Below, piece by piece: positions 12,155 through 19,467 of a DNA stretch of 64,000 bases. The stretch comes from Lumbricus rubellus (taxonomy: Eukaryota > Annelida > Clitellata > Crassiclitellata > Lumbricidae): NCBI GenBank assembly GCA_945859605.1, contig OX243811.1, positions 56,849,069-56,913,068 on the forward strand. The letters are read 5' to 3'. Within the stretch, counting starts at the first letter, position 1, and every line of letters begins with the position of its first letter. The position numbers were made by a program, and so were the translations under genes. Below the pieces are notes generated by a model. It was not told the DNA's origin. It was given only the letters and a program-made list of their open reading frames with translations, and did no database searches.

Positions 12155-12868
12155 TCATCCCACCGCATTACGAGCCCTCTTTTCCCATATCGGTTTGATA
12201 ATTTCCCGATATTTGGCGCTCGCAGATGCTTTGGGTTTGTTAGGATTTTTTGGCTGTCTGATAGCATCCGTCGCGAGTAGAATCTCGGCGTAATCGTCTC
12301 TATCATTATTATCGTATATCGACGTGTTCGGCTGTTTCATCGTCAACAACTCCCAAAGCCCCGGTGTTCCGCTATACGTCTTATTTCCAACCGTCACATC
12401 GTCACCTTGAATAAAAATCGGAGTATCGCCGATGTAGAATTGACCATTTTTTGATCGTATTCCGAACGTCGTGTCTACGATTTTTCTATCGGAGGCGTAT
12501 TGATGAAGGTACTTGGTGGCTACATCACCTAATTCTAAAGTTCTAATATCCTCGGTCGGATCGTCGCTATACGCTTCTATCGAGGGATACTGAGGAAATT
12601 GAACCTTCAACGACGCGGGAAGCGTTTGTAGCGCGTTTGTAGTAGCTACCGAGTTTTCTTTGATGGCGGATAGTAAGACATTTTGCTCTTTGGAAATTGC
12701 GGATTGCGAATCGACGATAGGCTTGTACAGCTTGGTCAGTTCTTGTTGCAGCCCCGAATCCCCCAATCTCTCCGATAAAAAGTTCTGTTGAATATTCTTC
12801 TTGGATTTCAGAAACTCTTCGACTATGAAATTTCTTTTCGCCGGGTCATCTATCTTTAGAAACGACAT
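12155..12868 (-). CDS. Conserved Polinton protein of unknown function, C-terminus probably truncated
   Basis: This starts at ATG 12868 (MSFLKIDDPAKRNFIVEEF); the open frame's extra upstream residues lack an ATG. About 237 residues remain: a charged helical N-terminal half (KSKKNIQQNFLSERLGD), then a compact domain reading TTFGIRSKNGQFYIGDTPIF and SGTPGLWELLTMKQPN. I know this domain from uncharacterised invertebrate proteins beside Polinton genes; the name DUF8207 comes to mind, from memory. After KPIWEKRAR the frame meets the deletion junction with the polymerase gene, so the native C-terminus is probably lost. It is transcribed last in the leftward cluster. A virion or DNA-associated role is only a guess. 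Confidence 0.75.
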   Translation of the reverse strand: MSFLKIDDPAKRNFIVEEFLKSKKNIQQNFLSERLGDSGLQQELTKLYKPIVDSQSAISKEQNVLLSAIKENSVATTNALQTLPASLKVQFPQYPSIEAYSDDPTEDIRTLELGDVATKYLHQYASDRKIVDTTFGIRSKNGQFYIGDTPIFIQGDDVTVGNKTYSGTPGLWELLTMKQPNTSIYDNNDRDDYAEILLATDAIRQPKNPNKPKASASAKYREIIKPIWEKRARNAVG

Positions 12869-12880
12869 TTTTAATAACAA

Positions 12881-13034
12881 ATTTAATGTTTCTCGACATG
12901 TTTTTCAACGTGTTTCTAGACGTGTTTTTCTACATGTTTTTCGACATGTGTAAAAACACAAGTTAGACGTATTTTCAGACATAGCGACATAGGTCTACAT
13001 AGGTCTACAAAACTCTACAAAACTCTACAAAACT
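12881..13034. repeat. Intergenic short repeats in the Polinton cluster
   Basis: Degenerate units of TTTTTC(G/A)ACATG (12894-12950) are followed by ATAGGTCTAC x2 and AAAACTCTAC x3 (about 12989-13039). This is the only sizeable gap in the leftward block; the others are 16-28 bp. Confidence 0.75.
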
Positions 13035-13733
13035 CTACATGATTTCATACATGTTCGCGTTAGTCGTCTTTCGAGCAGATTCGGTATTTTTCTCAAACAT
13101 GCTTTGAAAGGACTGCCTGACCTCTTCTCTTCCCCGATCGATGAGTGATTGTTTCGTTTCCTCGTCCATCGCGTCTATCGCAACTTTCGACTTACTTTTA
13201 ATTTCTTCTTTCATGCCATTGAATTTTTCAATCTCACTTAGAATCAGAGAATATTCCTCATCTGAAATGTGATCGTCCACGAGGGCTTTTGAAATATGGT
13301 CGCTGATCGTGTTGAGCTTCGCATCAGCTAGCGTTTTGATCTTTTCATGCTTCTCCGCCTTCAGGGCGAGCTTTTTACTGATTCGACTGCCAATTATACT
13401 CAATAGCCCCGCACCTAGCGCTGTCCCTTCCATAGCGATAGCGATGGGGGCTGCAATTATGGTGGACAATACACCGATTCCCGAAATTCCGAGCCCCATC
13501 GTGACCACCATGAGGAAGTTGTCTACTACACCGATTACGCCTACACTTCTATGGTACTTTTTACTCAACGCTGCTCTTTTGTCTCGTTCCTGCTCGATCT
13601 CCTTTTTGATTTCGCTAATCTTTTGAAGTCGATACGTTTGTGCGGACCCTGCGGCTATTTGTATTTCACCTTCTGGCGCAGAGGGTGTTATATTTGTTAG
13701 GTTCGGATAGAGTTTGATGCCTTCGTATTCCAT
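13035..13733 (-). CDS. Coiled-coil/hydrophobic Polinton protein of unknown function
   Basis: The first ATG is at 13733 (MEYEGIKLYPNL), giving about 232 residues. A charged helix (QKISEIKKEIEQERDKRAAL, ~37-56) is followed by two adjacent hydrophobic segments around residues 64-110 (VIGVVDNFLMVVTMGLGISG and STIIAAPIAIAMEG), consistent with a membrane hairpin. A long charged C-terminal helical region follows (LALKAEKHEKIKTL onward). I do not recognise an enzymatic motif. It sits 28 bp downstream of the dUTPase-like gene in the same direction. A membrane-active or internal virion protein is plausible but inferred only from the hydrophobic/coiled-coil layout and context. Confidence 0.75.
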   Translation of the reverse strand: MEYEGIKLYPNLTNITPSAPEGEIQIAAGSAQTYRLQKISEIKKEIEQERDKRAALSKKYHRSVGVIGVVDNFLMVVTMGLGISGIGVLSTIIAAPIAIAMEGTALGAGLLSIIGSRISKKLALKAEKHEKIKTLADAKLNTISDHISKALVDDHISDEEYSLILSEIEKFNGMKEEIKSKSKVAIDAMDEETKQSLIDRGREEVRQSFQSMFEKNTESARKTTNANMYEIM

Positions 13734-13761
13734 TCGTTTATTTATTAGCAATATATATTTT

Positions 13762-14160
13762 TTACCGTTGATAATTTACACAGCATAGCGAATCTCCTTC
13801 GTTTATAGTTACTGCCGAATCGGAGTTGTTTTGAATGGAAACTATGATATCATCAACCACATCTTCTGAAATCACTCCGTCTAGTAGACTGCAGCGTCGC
13901 TCCTTGATACTCTGTCTGAGGGAAACGAGGCAAAGACCCGCCGCCATTTCTACACCGAGTCCAAGCCTTAGCGTATTTGCTGCCTTTGGTTGTATCGTAA
14001 TATCATTTTGCGCAAAAATCTCCCATCGCAGACCGCCTAGTTGCCTTACTGGCACGCGAGTAACACCGCTCGTAATCTTCCAAAAGACTGAAACGGGCTG
14101 CGTTCTAACCTCTACCGGTCTAGTTGGTTTAGTTCCAAATTTGTGTATTGGCCTCGACAT
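13762..14160 (-). CDS. dUTPase-like fold protein, catalytic motifs degenerate
   Basis: 132 residues from ATG 14160. The second half has the order of a trimeric dUTPase: a motif-1-like strand DITIQPKAANTLRLGLGVEM, then a motif-3-like LLDGVISEDVVDDIIVSIQN, then NEGDSLCCVNY, which resembles the EPGDRIAQLVF strand. The usual catalytic Asp/Tyr of motif 3 (GxIDxxYRG) is not obvious, and the glycine-rich motif 5 is absent, so activity is doubtful. Genes lie 28 bp downstream and 16 bp upstream in the same direction, as in a late structural cluster. It could be a structural protein that reuses the jelly-roll-like dUTPase fold. The fold assignment is mine from pattern only. Confidence 0.6.
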   Translation of the reverse strand: MSRPIHKFGTKPTRPVEVRTQPVSVFWKITSGVTRVPVRQLGGLRWEIFAQNDITIQPKAANTLRLGLGVEMAAGLCLVSLRQSIKERRCSLLDGVISEDVVDDIIVSIQNNSDSAVTINEGDSLCCVNYQR

Positions 14161-14176
14161 TTTTTAATAGAATAGA

Positions 14177-14776
14177 TTATAATATCATGCCAAGAATCGG
14201 AATGTTTCGAAACGGAGAATTAGGGCCGAGCAAAAATCCTTCGCCAACACTCGCATACCCCGACCCTGTTTTCATGTACAACCCGGATGCCGTTATTGAG
14301 CTACCTTTTTGCCACGGAGACAAGTACAAACCAGAACCGGCTGGTCTTATTTTGCACGCTATGTCGCCTCTCTTGACATACATTACACCCGAACCACTGA
14401 TTTTATCCACAATCTTAGTAGTTGCCGCGGAGCCTAGACCGCTCAATGCCCCCATCGTCAAACTTGGCAGCACATTAGACAGAAGGAACCGTCCCGCTGT
14501 CGCTAGAAACGGAAGTATAGCACCTATGAATCCGCCCTCGACTTTCTTGTTGTTCTCCAATTGCGTTTTACTCATTTTAATAGTCACGCCAGTTCCTTTT
14601 TGGTAGGCCGCTGTCATTTTATTGATTTGCGCCTGGGTGAGAGCTAAAACGTGTTCACCATTCAAATCATCTCGCGATAGTTTGATACTCACGCCGGTTC
14701 CCGCGCCAAGTGATCTTTTAATTTTGCCTTGTTGCGCTTCTGAAATATTAACTTTTACACCCGTGTAACGATTCAT
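14177..14776 (-). CDS. Polinton hydrophobic protein with duplicated N-terminal motif (candidate minor virion protein)
   Basis: 199 residues from ATG 14776. Two copies of a ~30-residue motif open the protein: VKVNISEAQQGKIKRSL then GTGVSIKLSRDDL (residues ~7-37), and ALTQAQINKMTAAYQ then GTGVTIKMSKTQL (~45-73). The linker KVEGGFIGAILPFLATAGRF leads into a hydrophobic/glycine-rich segment (~78-125), followed by a Gly/Ser/Tyr-rich tail (SGLYLSPWQKGS). Proteins of this build are widespread in invertebrate Polintons and adintovirus-like elements, where I recall comparison with adenovirus core/minor proteins; that parallel is from memory. The neighbouring capsid and ATPase genes support a virion role. 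Confidence 0.72.
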   Translation of the reverse strand: MNRYTGVKVNISEAQQGKIKRSLGAGTGVSIKLSRDDLNGEHVLALTQAQINKMTAAYQKGTGVTIKMSKTQLENNKKVEGGFIGAILPFLATAGRFLLSNVLPSLTMGALSGLGSAATTKIVDKISGSGVMYVKRGDIACKIRPAGSGLYLSPWQKGSSITASGLYMKTGSGYASVGEGFLLGPNSPFRNIPILGMIL

Positions 14777-14800
14777 TTTATTAATAAATTACAAAAACTT

Positions 14801-15603
14801 TCAAACTTCCCTGATGTGAAATCGAATCGCCAATTCTTCGCCTCGAAGATTTAGTAGGTTCCCGTGTTGGTCTGTGAGCCTCGTTTCCATCGTTGAAATT
14901 GTAGACAGCAAAATCGGGAGATATATTAAATTATGCGGCACTTCGATAATCTTGTGACCCGGACCTACGTTTGGGAAAAAAGAATACGGTATATCACGTT
15001 TTCCGATGCTCCGTTAGTGTACGAAGACCCGATAATGTCGCTGGTCACTCTCAGGCTGCTTACACTCATTATATTTACCAAGGCCTCCGATTCATTGTAT
15101 CCGCCCGAATAGATCCATCTGCTGAAACCTAGAACCCTTCCTATCGAATTCTTTGGCGTAAAGTCAACCTTATAATCTGCTTCTGATATATTTACCACAG
15201 ACCTCAGGGTATTGGTGTTTGGTGCTATTGAGATACAGTAAGCGCCATTTACTCCGTCGAAATGTCCATTCCCCTTCATGACTCTCTGTATATATTCGTT
15301 GATATCCGTTATTTCATAGCAACCCTCTGGAACTTCAATGTTTACCCAATCTGTGCCGGAATTCGACGAATACCTGAAGACGTTGTTTGTCGCATCGATA
15401 TTTGGAAAAGAATAGTACGTCTCGAGGGCAACTAAGGCCATTTCGTATTTCTTATTCTTCTCCAGTTCAAGTAGTGGATTAAACTTCGTTCTGATTCGCG
15501 TGCTCTTCTCGCTGAGAAAAATGGAAAATGATGTTTTTGGTTCCGTGTTGCAGGCCGTCTTTTCCGTGTTTTCCGATATCTGTTTGAGAAGCGATGATTC
15601 CAT
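14801..15603 (-). pseudogene. Capsid (penton/minor capsid-like) protein candidate, frameshifted
   Basis: The ATG at 15603 (MESSLLKQISENTEK) starts about 210 residues ending at TAG 14965. The body has KKYEMALVALETYYSFPNID, WVNIEVPEGCYEITDINEYI and SIGRVLGFSRWIYSGG, the pattern of a conserved Polinton protein taken to be a jelly-roll minor capsid/penton. Past the stop, another frame continues as FPNVGPGHKIIEVPHNLIYL, then TRLTDQHGNLLNLRGEELAI, to TGA 14801-14803. That is the expected C-terminus, so a small indel near 14990-15005 breaks the gene. It lies 21 bp from the ATPase and 24 bp from the next gene. Assignment to penton rather than another capsid component is inferred from size and position. 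Confidence 0.75.
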
Positions 15604-15624
15604 TTTTACTATACAATACAATTT

Positions 15625-16413
15625 TTACAATGGCGGATCCTCGATTATATAAAATTTGTCGAGTCCGCATCGGTATTTACCATTGTACTTGTCGCTAGTC
15701 AGGTCTAAAACCACGAATCCATGAGGTTGCTCCCATACTGTTTTGCATAGTTTTCTAAATTCATCTTTCGACATGTCTGTACTCACGTGATCGTTGTAAA
15801 TATGATTACAATTTTTCAGGTCTTGTTTGAACAGGCAAATAAAGTTTGCATTTTCTCTGATTGTTTGGCGCGGTAATTTGAAATAATTCTGGGCGAGGTA
15901 AAAACAATCTACATTGCTATGCCTCCCCCGATTATAATACGTTTCGCATTTGTTTTGTTTTTCTAATTGAAGATCATCGAAAATCATCAGGTTCTTCTTT
16001 TCAGCGCTCAAATCTCTCGGGTCCGGTACATCGTCGGCGCTCTCAAAGAACTTGGCAATTATATCAGATTTAGCTTCTGAGTTTTTTGCTAGTTCTTCCA
16101 TTACAAGGTCTGGTGACGCATTTAGACCCACGATTTCATCTCGCTGCTCGAACAACCAAACGATCGCTTCTTTCGGCAATTTTTCTTCGTATGCTTTTTT
16201 AATAATGCGATATTCCGGTTGAAACAGAGAAGTACCGAATACCTGCAAGTTATTATAATCCAACCAGTCTGGCCTGAGTAAAAGATTGAGAAGAAGCGTT
16301 GTTTTTCCACACGCCGATTTCCCAACTATCAAACCGCGTATGCTTTTGGGTAACAACGGATTATTGAATCTTTTCGAGAGCGCTGTGCCCCAACTCATAT
16401 CTCTAATCTCCAT
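15625..16413 (-). CDS. A32-like genome-packaging ATPase
   Basis: 262 residues from ATG 16413. Walker A is GKSACGKTT (31-39) after the strand RGLIV; Walker B is LMIFDDLQ (142-149), followed by a sensor-like segment DCFYLAQNYFKLPRQTIREN. This is the FtsK/HerA-superfamily ATPase found in Polintons, virophages and large DNA viruses, which drives DNA into the procapsid. The length fits the family and no frameshift is visible, so it looks intact. It is the first gene of the leftward block and shares a 28-bp AT-rich intergenic space with the divergent Zn-ribbon/PLA2-like gene. Confidence 0.92.
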   Translation of the reverse strand: MEIRDMSWGTALSKRFNNPLLPKSIRGLIVGKSACGKTTLLLNLLLRPDWLDYNNLQVFGTSLFQPEYRIIKKAYEEKLPKEAIVWLFEQRDEIVGLNASPDLVMEELAKNSEAKSDIIAKFFESADDVPDPRDLSAEKKNLMIFDDLQLEKQNKCETYYNRGRHSNVDCFYLAQNYFKLPRQTIRENANFICLFKQDLKNCNHIYNDHVSTDMSKDEFRKLCKTVWEQPHGFVVLDLTSDKYNGKYRCGLDKFYIIEDPPL

Positions 16414-16441
16414 TCTAAAAATATATATTATTAAAAACGAA
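16414..16441. promoter_or_regulatory. Divergent intergenic region between ATPase and Zn-ribbon/PLA2-like genes
   Basis: Only 28 bp, almost all A/T (ATATATATTATTAAAAA), separate the two divergent start codons. By position it must contain, or abut, promoters for both directions. The TATA-like content is visible but function is inferred. Confidence 0.45.
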
Positions 16442-16966
16442 ATGTATTGCGTAAAATGTAAAAAACAGACCGAAACGAGAGATGTGCAGAACGCCGTGGC
16501 TAATAATGGGAGATCGATGCTCAGAGGTGTTTGCGTCGTATGCGGGAAAACAAAAACTCAATTCGTGAAGGCGTCTGCTATTGTGCAAGGCGGAGATCTA
16601 GTAGGTTCATTGAACGCTGCCATTAGCAACATTAAATTACCTTGGGCTAAATTTCCAGGCGAATTACATTTGCCGGGCCATCAGTTTACTGGTCCCGGTA
16701 CTAGACTAGATTTGCGTCTGAATCCCAACGAAACCCCCAAAGATTGGAGCAAACCTATAAACAGGGTAGATAGTGCGGCATACGTTCATGACCTGGCATA
16801 CAATCAACACACTGATGCGGCTTCTAGGAACGTCGCTGATAGAGCAATGATAAACCAATTGAATAATATACCTAATCCAAGTCTGCGGGAACGCGTAGAG
16901 AGGGCGATAGTCAAACCTATTTTGTCCGCTAAAACGAGTCTCGGGCTAGGTTTAAAAAAAGCCTAG
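16442..16966 (+). CDS. Zinc-ribbon plus phospholipase A2-like protein
   Basis: 174 residues from ATG 16442; the open frame's upstream extension is antisense to the ATPase. The N-terminus has two cysteine pairs, YCVKCKK (C3, C6) and CVVCGK (C31, C34), a zinc ribbon. Residues ~74-145 resemble the phospholipase A2-like domain of some animal viruses: a glycine loop LPGHQFTGPGTRLD (calcium-loop position), then VDSAAYVHDLAYN, matching the D-x2-A-x2-HD-x2-Y catalytic helix. By family knowledge such domains disrupt endosomal membranes during entry; here that is inference. The 3' end overlaps the integrase frame. No damage is visible inside the gene. Confidence 0.75.
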   Translation: MYCVKCKKQTETRDVQNAVANNGRSMLRGVCVVCGKTKTQFVKASAIVQGGDLVGSLNAAISNIKLPWAKFPGELHLPGHQFTGPGTRLDLRLNPNETPKDWSKPINRVDSAAYVHDLAYNQHTDAASRNVADRAMINQLNNIPNPSLRERVERAIVKPILSAKTSLGLGLKKA

Positions 16967-17895
16967 AATTACAGCAGGACCTGAAATGGACTAATCAATT
17001 AGCGAATGAATTACACAAACCAGTAGTGAGAAATTTTAGGACGAGGCGGGTCTATGTTGGCGGGATTGACCAGATTTGGGCGGCAGATCTAATCGACATG
17101 CAAGCCTTCGCTAGAGATAATGATGGTGTGAAATATCTATTGACCGTCATAGATGTGTTTTCGAAATACGGATGGATCGTTCCATTACATGACAAGAGTG
17201 GGAAGTCTACAGCTGATGGGTTCGTGAAGATACTCAGGGGTGGTCGACAGCCAGTCAAAGTTTGGTGCGACAAAAAAAAAGAATTTTATAATAAAAATGT
17301 AAAGAATTTAGTCGAGTTGTGTTCTACCGAGAACGAGGGCAAAAGTTGTATCGTAGAAAGATGGGTGCGTACGATGAAAGATAAAATGTTCAAGTACTTT
17401 ACGGCTAATTCAACTAGAAGATATATCGATGTATTAGGCGAAATGGTTAGTAATTATAATGAAACGAGACATTCTTCCATTAAAATGACTCCCGCGAAGG
17501 CTAGTATGAAAGTGAACGAAAAGACCGTATTTCTGAATTTATACGGCGATGAGATTTCGAAGCCTATTATGCCAAAGTTTTCAATCGGTGATCAAGTCAG
17601 AATAACTAGGAAGAAGAATATTTTTGAAAAGGGTTATACGAGTAGATGGGTGGAGGAAGTTTTTGTAGTATCTCAGGTTCAATATACAGATCCACCAACT
17701 TACAAGATTACTGATTCTAATTCTGAGGAAATACAAGGCTCATTCTATGAACAGGAGCTACAGAAAACGACTCAAGAAATATTTCGAATAGAAAAAGTGA
17801 TTAGGAAACGCGGGAAGAAATCACTCGTGAAATGGTTGGGCTACCCAGACTCGTTTAATTCTTGGATTGAAAATGAAGACTTGCTGACATTGTGA
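16933..17895 (+). pseudogene. Retroviral-type (rve) integrase with C-terminal chromodomain; start unclear, core shortened
   Basis: The homologous frame is open from just after TAA 16930-16932 to TGA 17893-17895 and has conserved-looking sequence (LKWTNQLANELHKPVVRNF) before any in-frame ATG; the first is at about 17098, inside the core. An upstream exon ending at an acceptor such as TTACAG (16969-16974) or loss of the 5' end would explain this. Catalytic residues: D in IWAADLID, D in VWCDKKKEF, E in IVERWVRT. The D-E gap is 28 residues where about 33-35 is usual, suggesting an internal deletion. A chromodomain closes the protein (FRIEKVIRKRGKKSLVKWLG, then SWIENEDLL). The enzyme inserts the element and makes the 6-bp duplication. 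Confidence 0.85.
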
Positions 17896-18490
17896 GACGA
17901 TTATGAAAAATAGCCTATGTCGTGTTTGATATCGATAACGAAAGTGAATGAAAAGACTGTGGGCCTATAAGCACATCGTCAATACTGCGAAAAATTTCCA
18001 TCGCGAGAAGTCGAATCAAAAACGTTCCAACGAATTAAAAACGTGACAACGAATTAAATTTGTGACATGTCACACTTTTTACGCGGTGTTCCTAAAAACT
18101 GAACCTCTACTATAGCTGCAATAATTTGTACATTTTGATAAAACTTGGAAAAACTTCAGTTTGGGGGACCTGAATCAGATTACTGTTGGTGTTGTAAATG
18201 GAACAGCAAAGGAATAAATTAGTCTATCTCGCAATAATATTCCAAAATTTCTGCTGATAAATTCTCTTTTTTTACGTTCGCGGTGTATTTGGCTTTGAGG
18301 AGGCGGTTAATTGCGCGCAGATCTTCGCTCGTCGGACTTTGAACCCGCTGTGTTTACGTCGCACAGTATCGTGGCGTGCCTATACGATCGTGTCTACATT
18401 AAAACGTTACTTTTAATGTGGCCAGGATTATAGGCTTGTATTTATTTCTTGGTTCATTACGGTTTTTTGCCCCACTTGCAGCCCCTTCTA
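17896..18490. other. Non-coding right-hand segment of the Polinton
   Basis: About 600 bp between the integrase stop and the SAP gene's stop, with no recognisable domain. It may hold remains of deleted genes. Confidence 0.5.
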
Positions 18491-19057
18491 CTATTCTCGG
18501 GTTGAAAATGAAGACTTGGTGACATTGCCATGACGATTAACGACGTAAAGCTTGCGTGGACGATTAACGACGTGAATCTTGCATGGGCGTTCGTCGAAGG
18601 CATCGAGGTCGTCGAGCAAACTAACATCACACGGGGATTGAATCTTGTATGGGCATTCGTCGTCGTGGACGAGGTCGTCGAGCAAACTAATATCACACGG
18701 GGATGAGTTTCCATTGCCGTGACGATTAACGACGTGAATCTTGTATGGGCATTCGTCGTCGTGGACGAGGTCGTCGAGCAAACTAATATCACACGGGGAT
18801 GAGTTTCCATTGCGTTGACAATTAACGACGTGAATCTTGTATAGGCATTCGTCGAAGGCATCGAGGTCGTCGAGCAAACTAACATTACACGGGATTGAAG
18901 GTGTGTTGCGGGCGTCAATTTTAGCAATCAACTCCGCTTTCCGCTGTCTTGTAAAATATCCATCCATGCCGCTCTGCTCGGCGATTTTTCGTAATTCAGT
19001 AACAGTTTTCTTCGAGTAGTCCATTTTATTCTTTTTTGCGAAAATATTTTCTGTCAT
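18491..19057 (-). CDS. SAP-domain protein with acidic tandem repeats, sharing its start with the polymerase
   Basis: 188 residues from ATG 19057, inside the right inverted repeat. Residues 1-11 (MTENIFAKKNK) are identical to the polymerase start, and the next ~40 (YSKKTVTELRKIAEQSGMDG, then RQRKAELIAKIDA) form a SAP/HeH-like DNA-binding motif related to the polymerase N-terminus. The rest is repeats of a unit CDISLLDDLVHDDECPYKIH VVNRHGN (about 33 residues), three to four imperfect copies ending in short remnants. Tail function is unknown; acidic clusters suggest protein contact. It could be a decayed partial duplicate of the polymerase gene whose tail was created by slippage. Confidence 0.65.
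   Translation of the reverse strand: MTENIFAKKNKMDYSKKTVTELRKIAEQSGMDGYFTRQRKAELIAKIDARNTPSIPCNVSLLDDLDAFDECLYKIHVVNCQRNGNSSPCDISLLDDLVHDDECPYKIHVVNRHGNGNSSPCDISLLDDLVHDDECPYKIQSPCDVSLLDDLDAFDERPCKIHVVNRPRKLYVVNRHGNVTKSSFSTRE
18520..18900. repeat. ~100-bp tandem repeat inside the SAP gene
   Basis: Units contain GACGATTAACGACGTGAATC and GAGGTCGTCGAGCAAACTAA, with variants CATCGAGGTC and CGTGGACGAGG. Two central copies (about 18630-18820) are nearly identical, the outer ones diverged. Period is about 95-111 bp depending on the copy. Confidence 0.85.
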
Positions 19058-19461
19058 TTTCTATACACAAGATTATTTTTTTCCGTACAGCGCGATGGCG
19101 CATCATCGATACGGCGGGGATTTCCAATAGTATCGATGATGAGTCCTTGACGCGCGGTTGAGGTGGTTTGGCCAGGCTCGCTCACGCTATGTCCGAGAAA
19201 TTCATCCTATAGGCAGGCTGTACACGATAGGCTGTAAAATTTCTTCCTTGCTTGCGGATAAAATCGTCAACGCCGGATTGAACCATGGTTTAGGTATGTG
19301 CACGTCGGATCGAAAATTTTGGAAATTCCCGGCGTTTCGATTCTTGTTTTTATTGGTTGGTATTGGTTAAATTGATTTTTTTTGAAGCGGGATAGGGTGG
19401 ACTGTAAAATTTCTTCCTTGCTTGCGGATAAAATCGTCAGACTGCTACACTCCCTTCTACT
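19025..19461 (-). repeat. Polinton right terminal inverted repeat
   Basis: Complement of 9076-9511 with one net extra base. It contains the same internal 38-bp direct repeat (19232-19269 and 19402-19439). Confidence 0.96.
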
Positions 19462-19467
19462 CCCGGT
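19462..19467. repeat. Polinton target-site duplication, right copy (CCCGGT)
   Basis: Identical to 9070-9075. Confidence 0.95.

Larger units (their letters stand above)
9076..19461. mobile_element. Polinton/Maverick virus-like transposon, 10,386 bp
   Basis: Terminal inverted repeats of 436 and 437 bp begin AGTAGAAGGGAGTG and end in its complement, with AG...CT termini and a perfect 6-bp duplication. Genes in order: polymerase B (+), conserved unknown (-), coiled-coil membrane protein (-), dUTPase-like (-), hydrophobic repeat protein (-), capsid candidate (-), packaging ATPase (-), Zn-ribbon/PLA2-like (+), integrase (+), SAP protein (-). Family members are usually 15-20 kb and carry a major capsid protein and a cysteine protease. 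Neither is seen here, and several genes are broken, so this is a deleted, probably immobile copy. Confidence 0.97.

Noticed and set aside
12155..12198. The 86-codon plus-strand frame (11938-12198) as a separate gene
   Set aside because: Its middle is polymerase sequence displaced by the inverted insertion, and its ends are antisense to the neighbouring gene.
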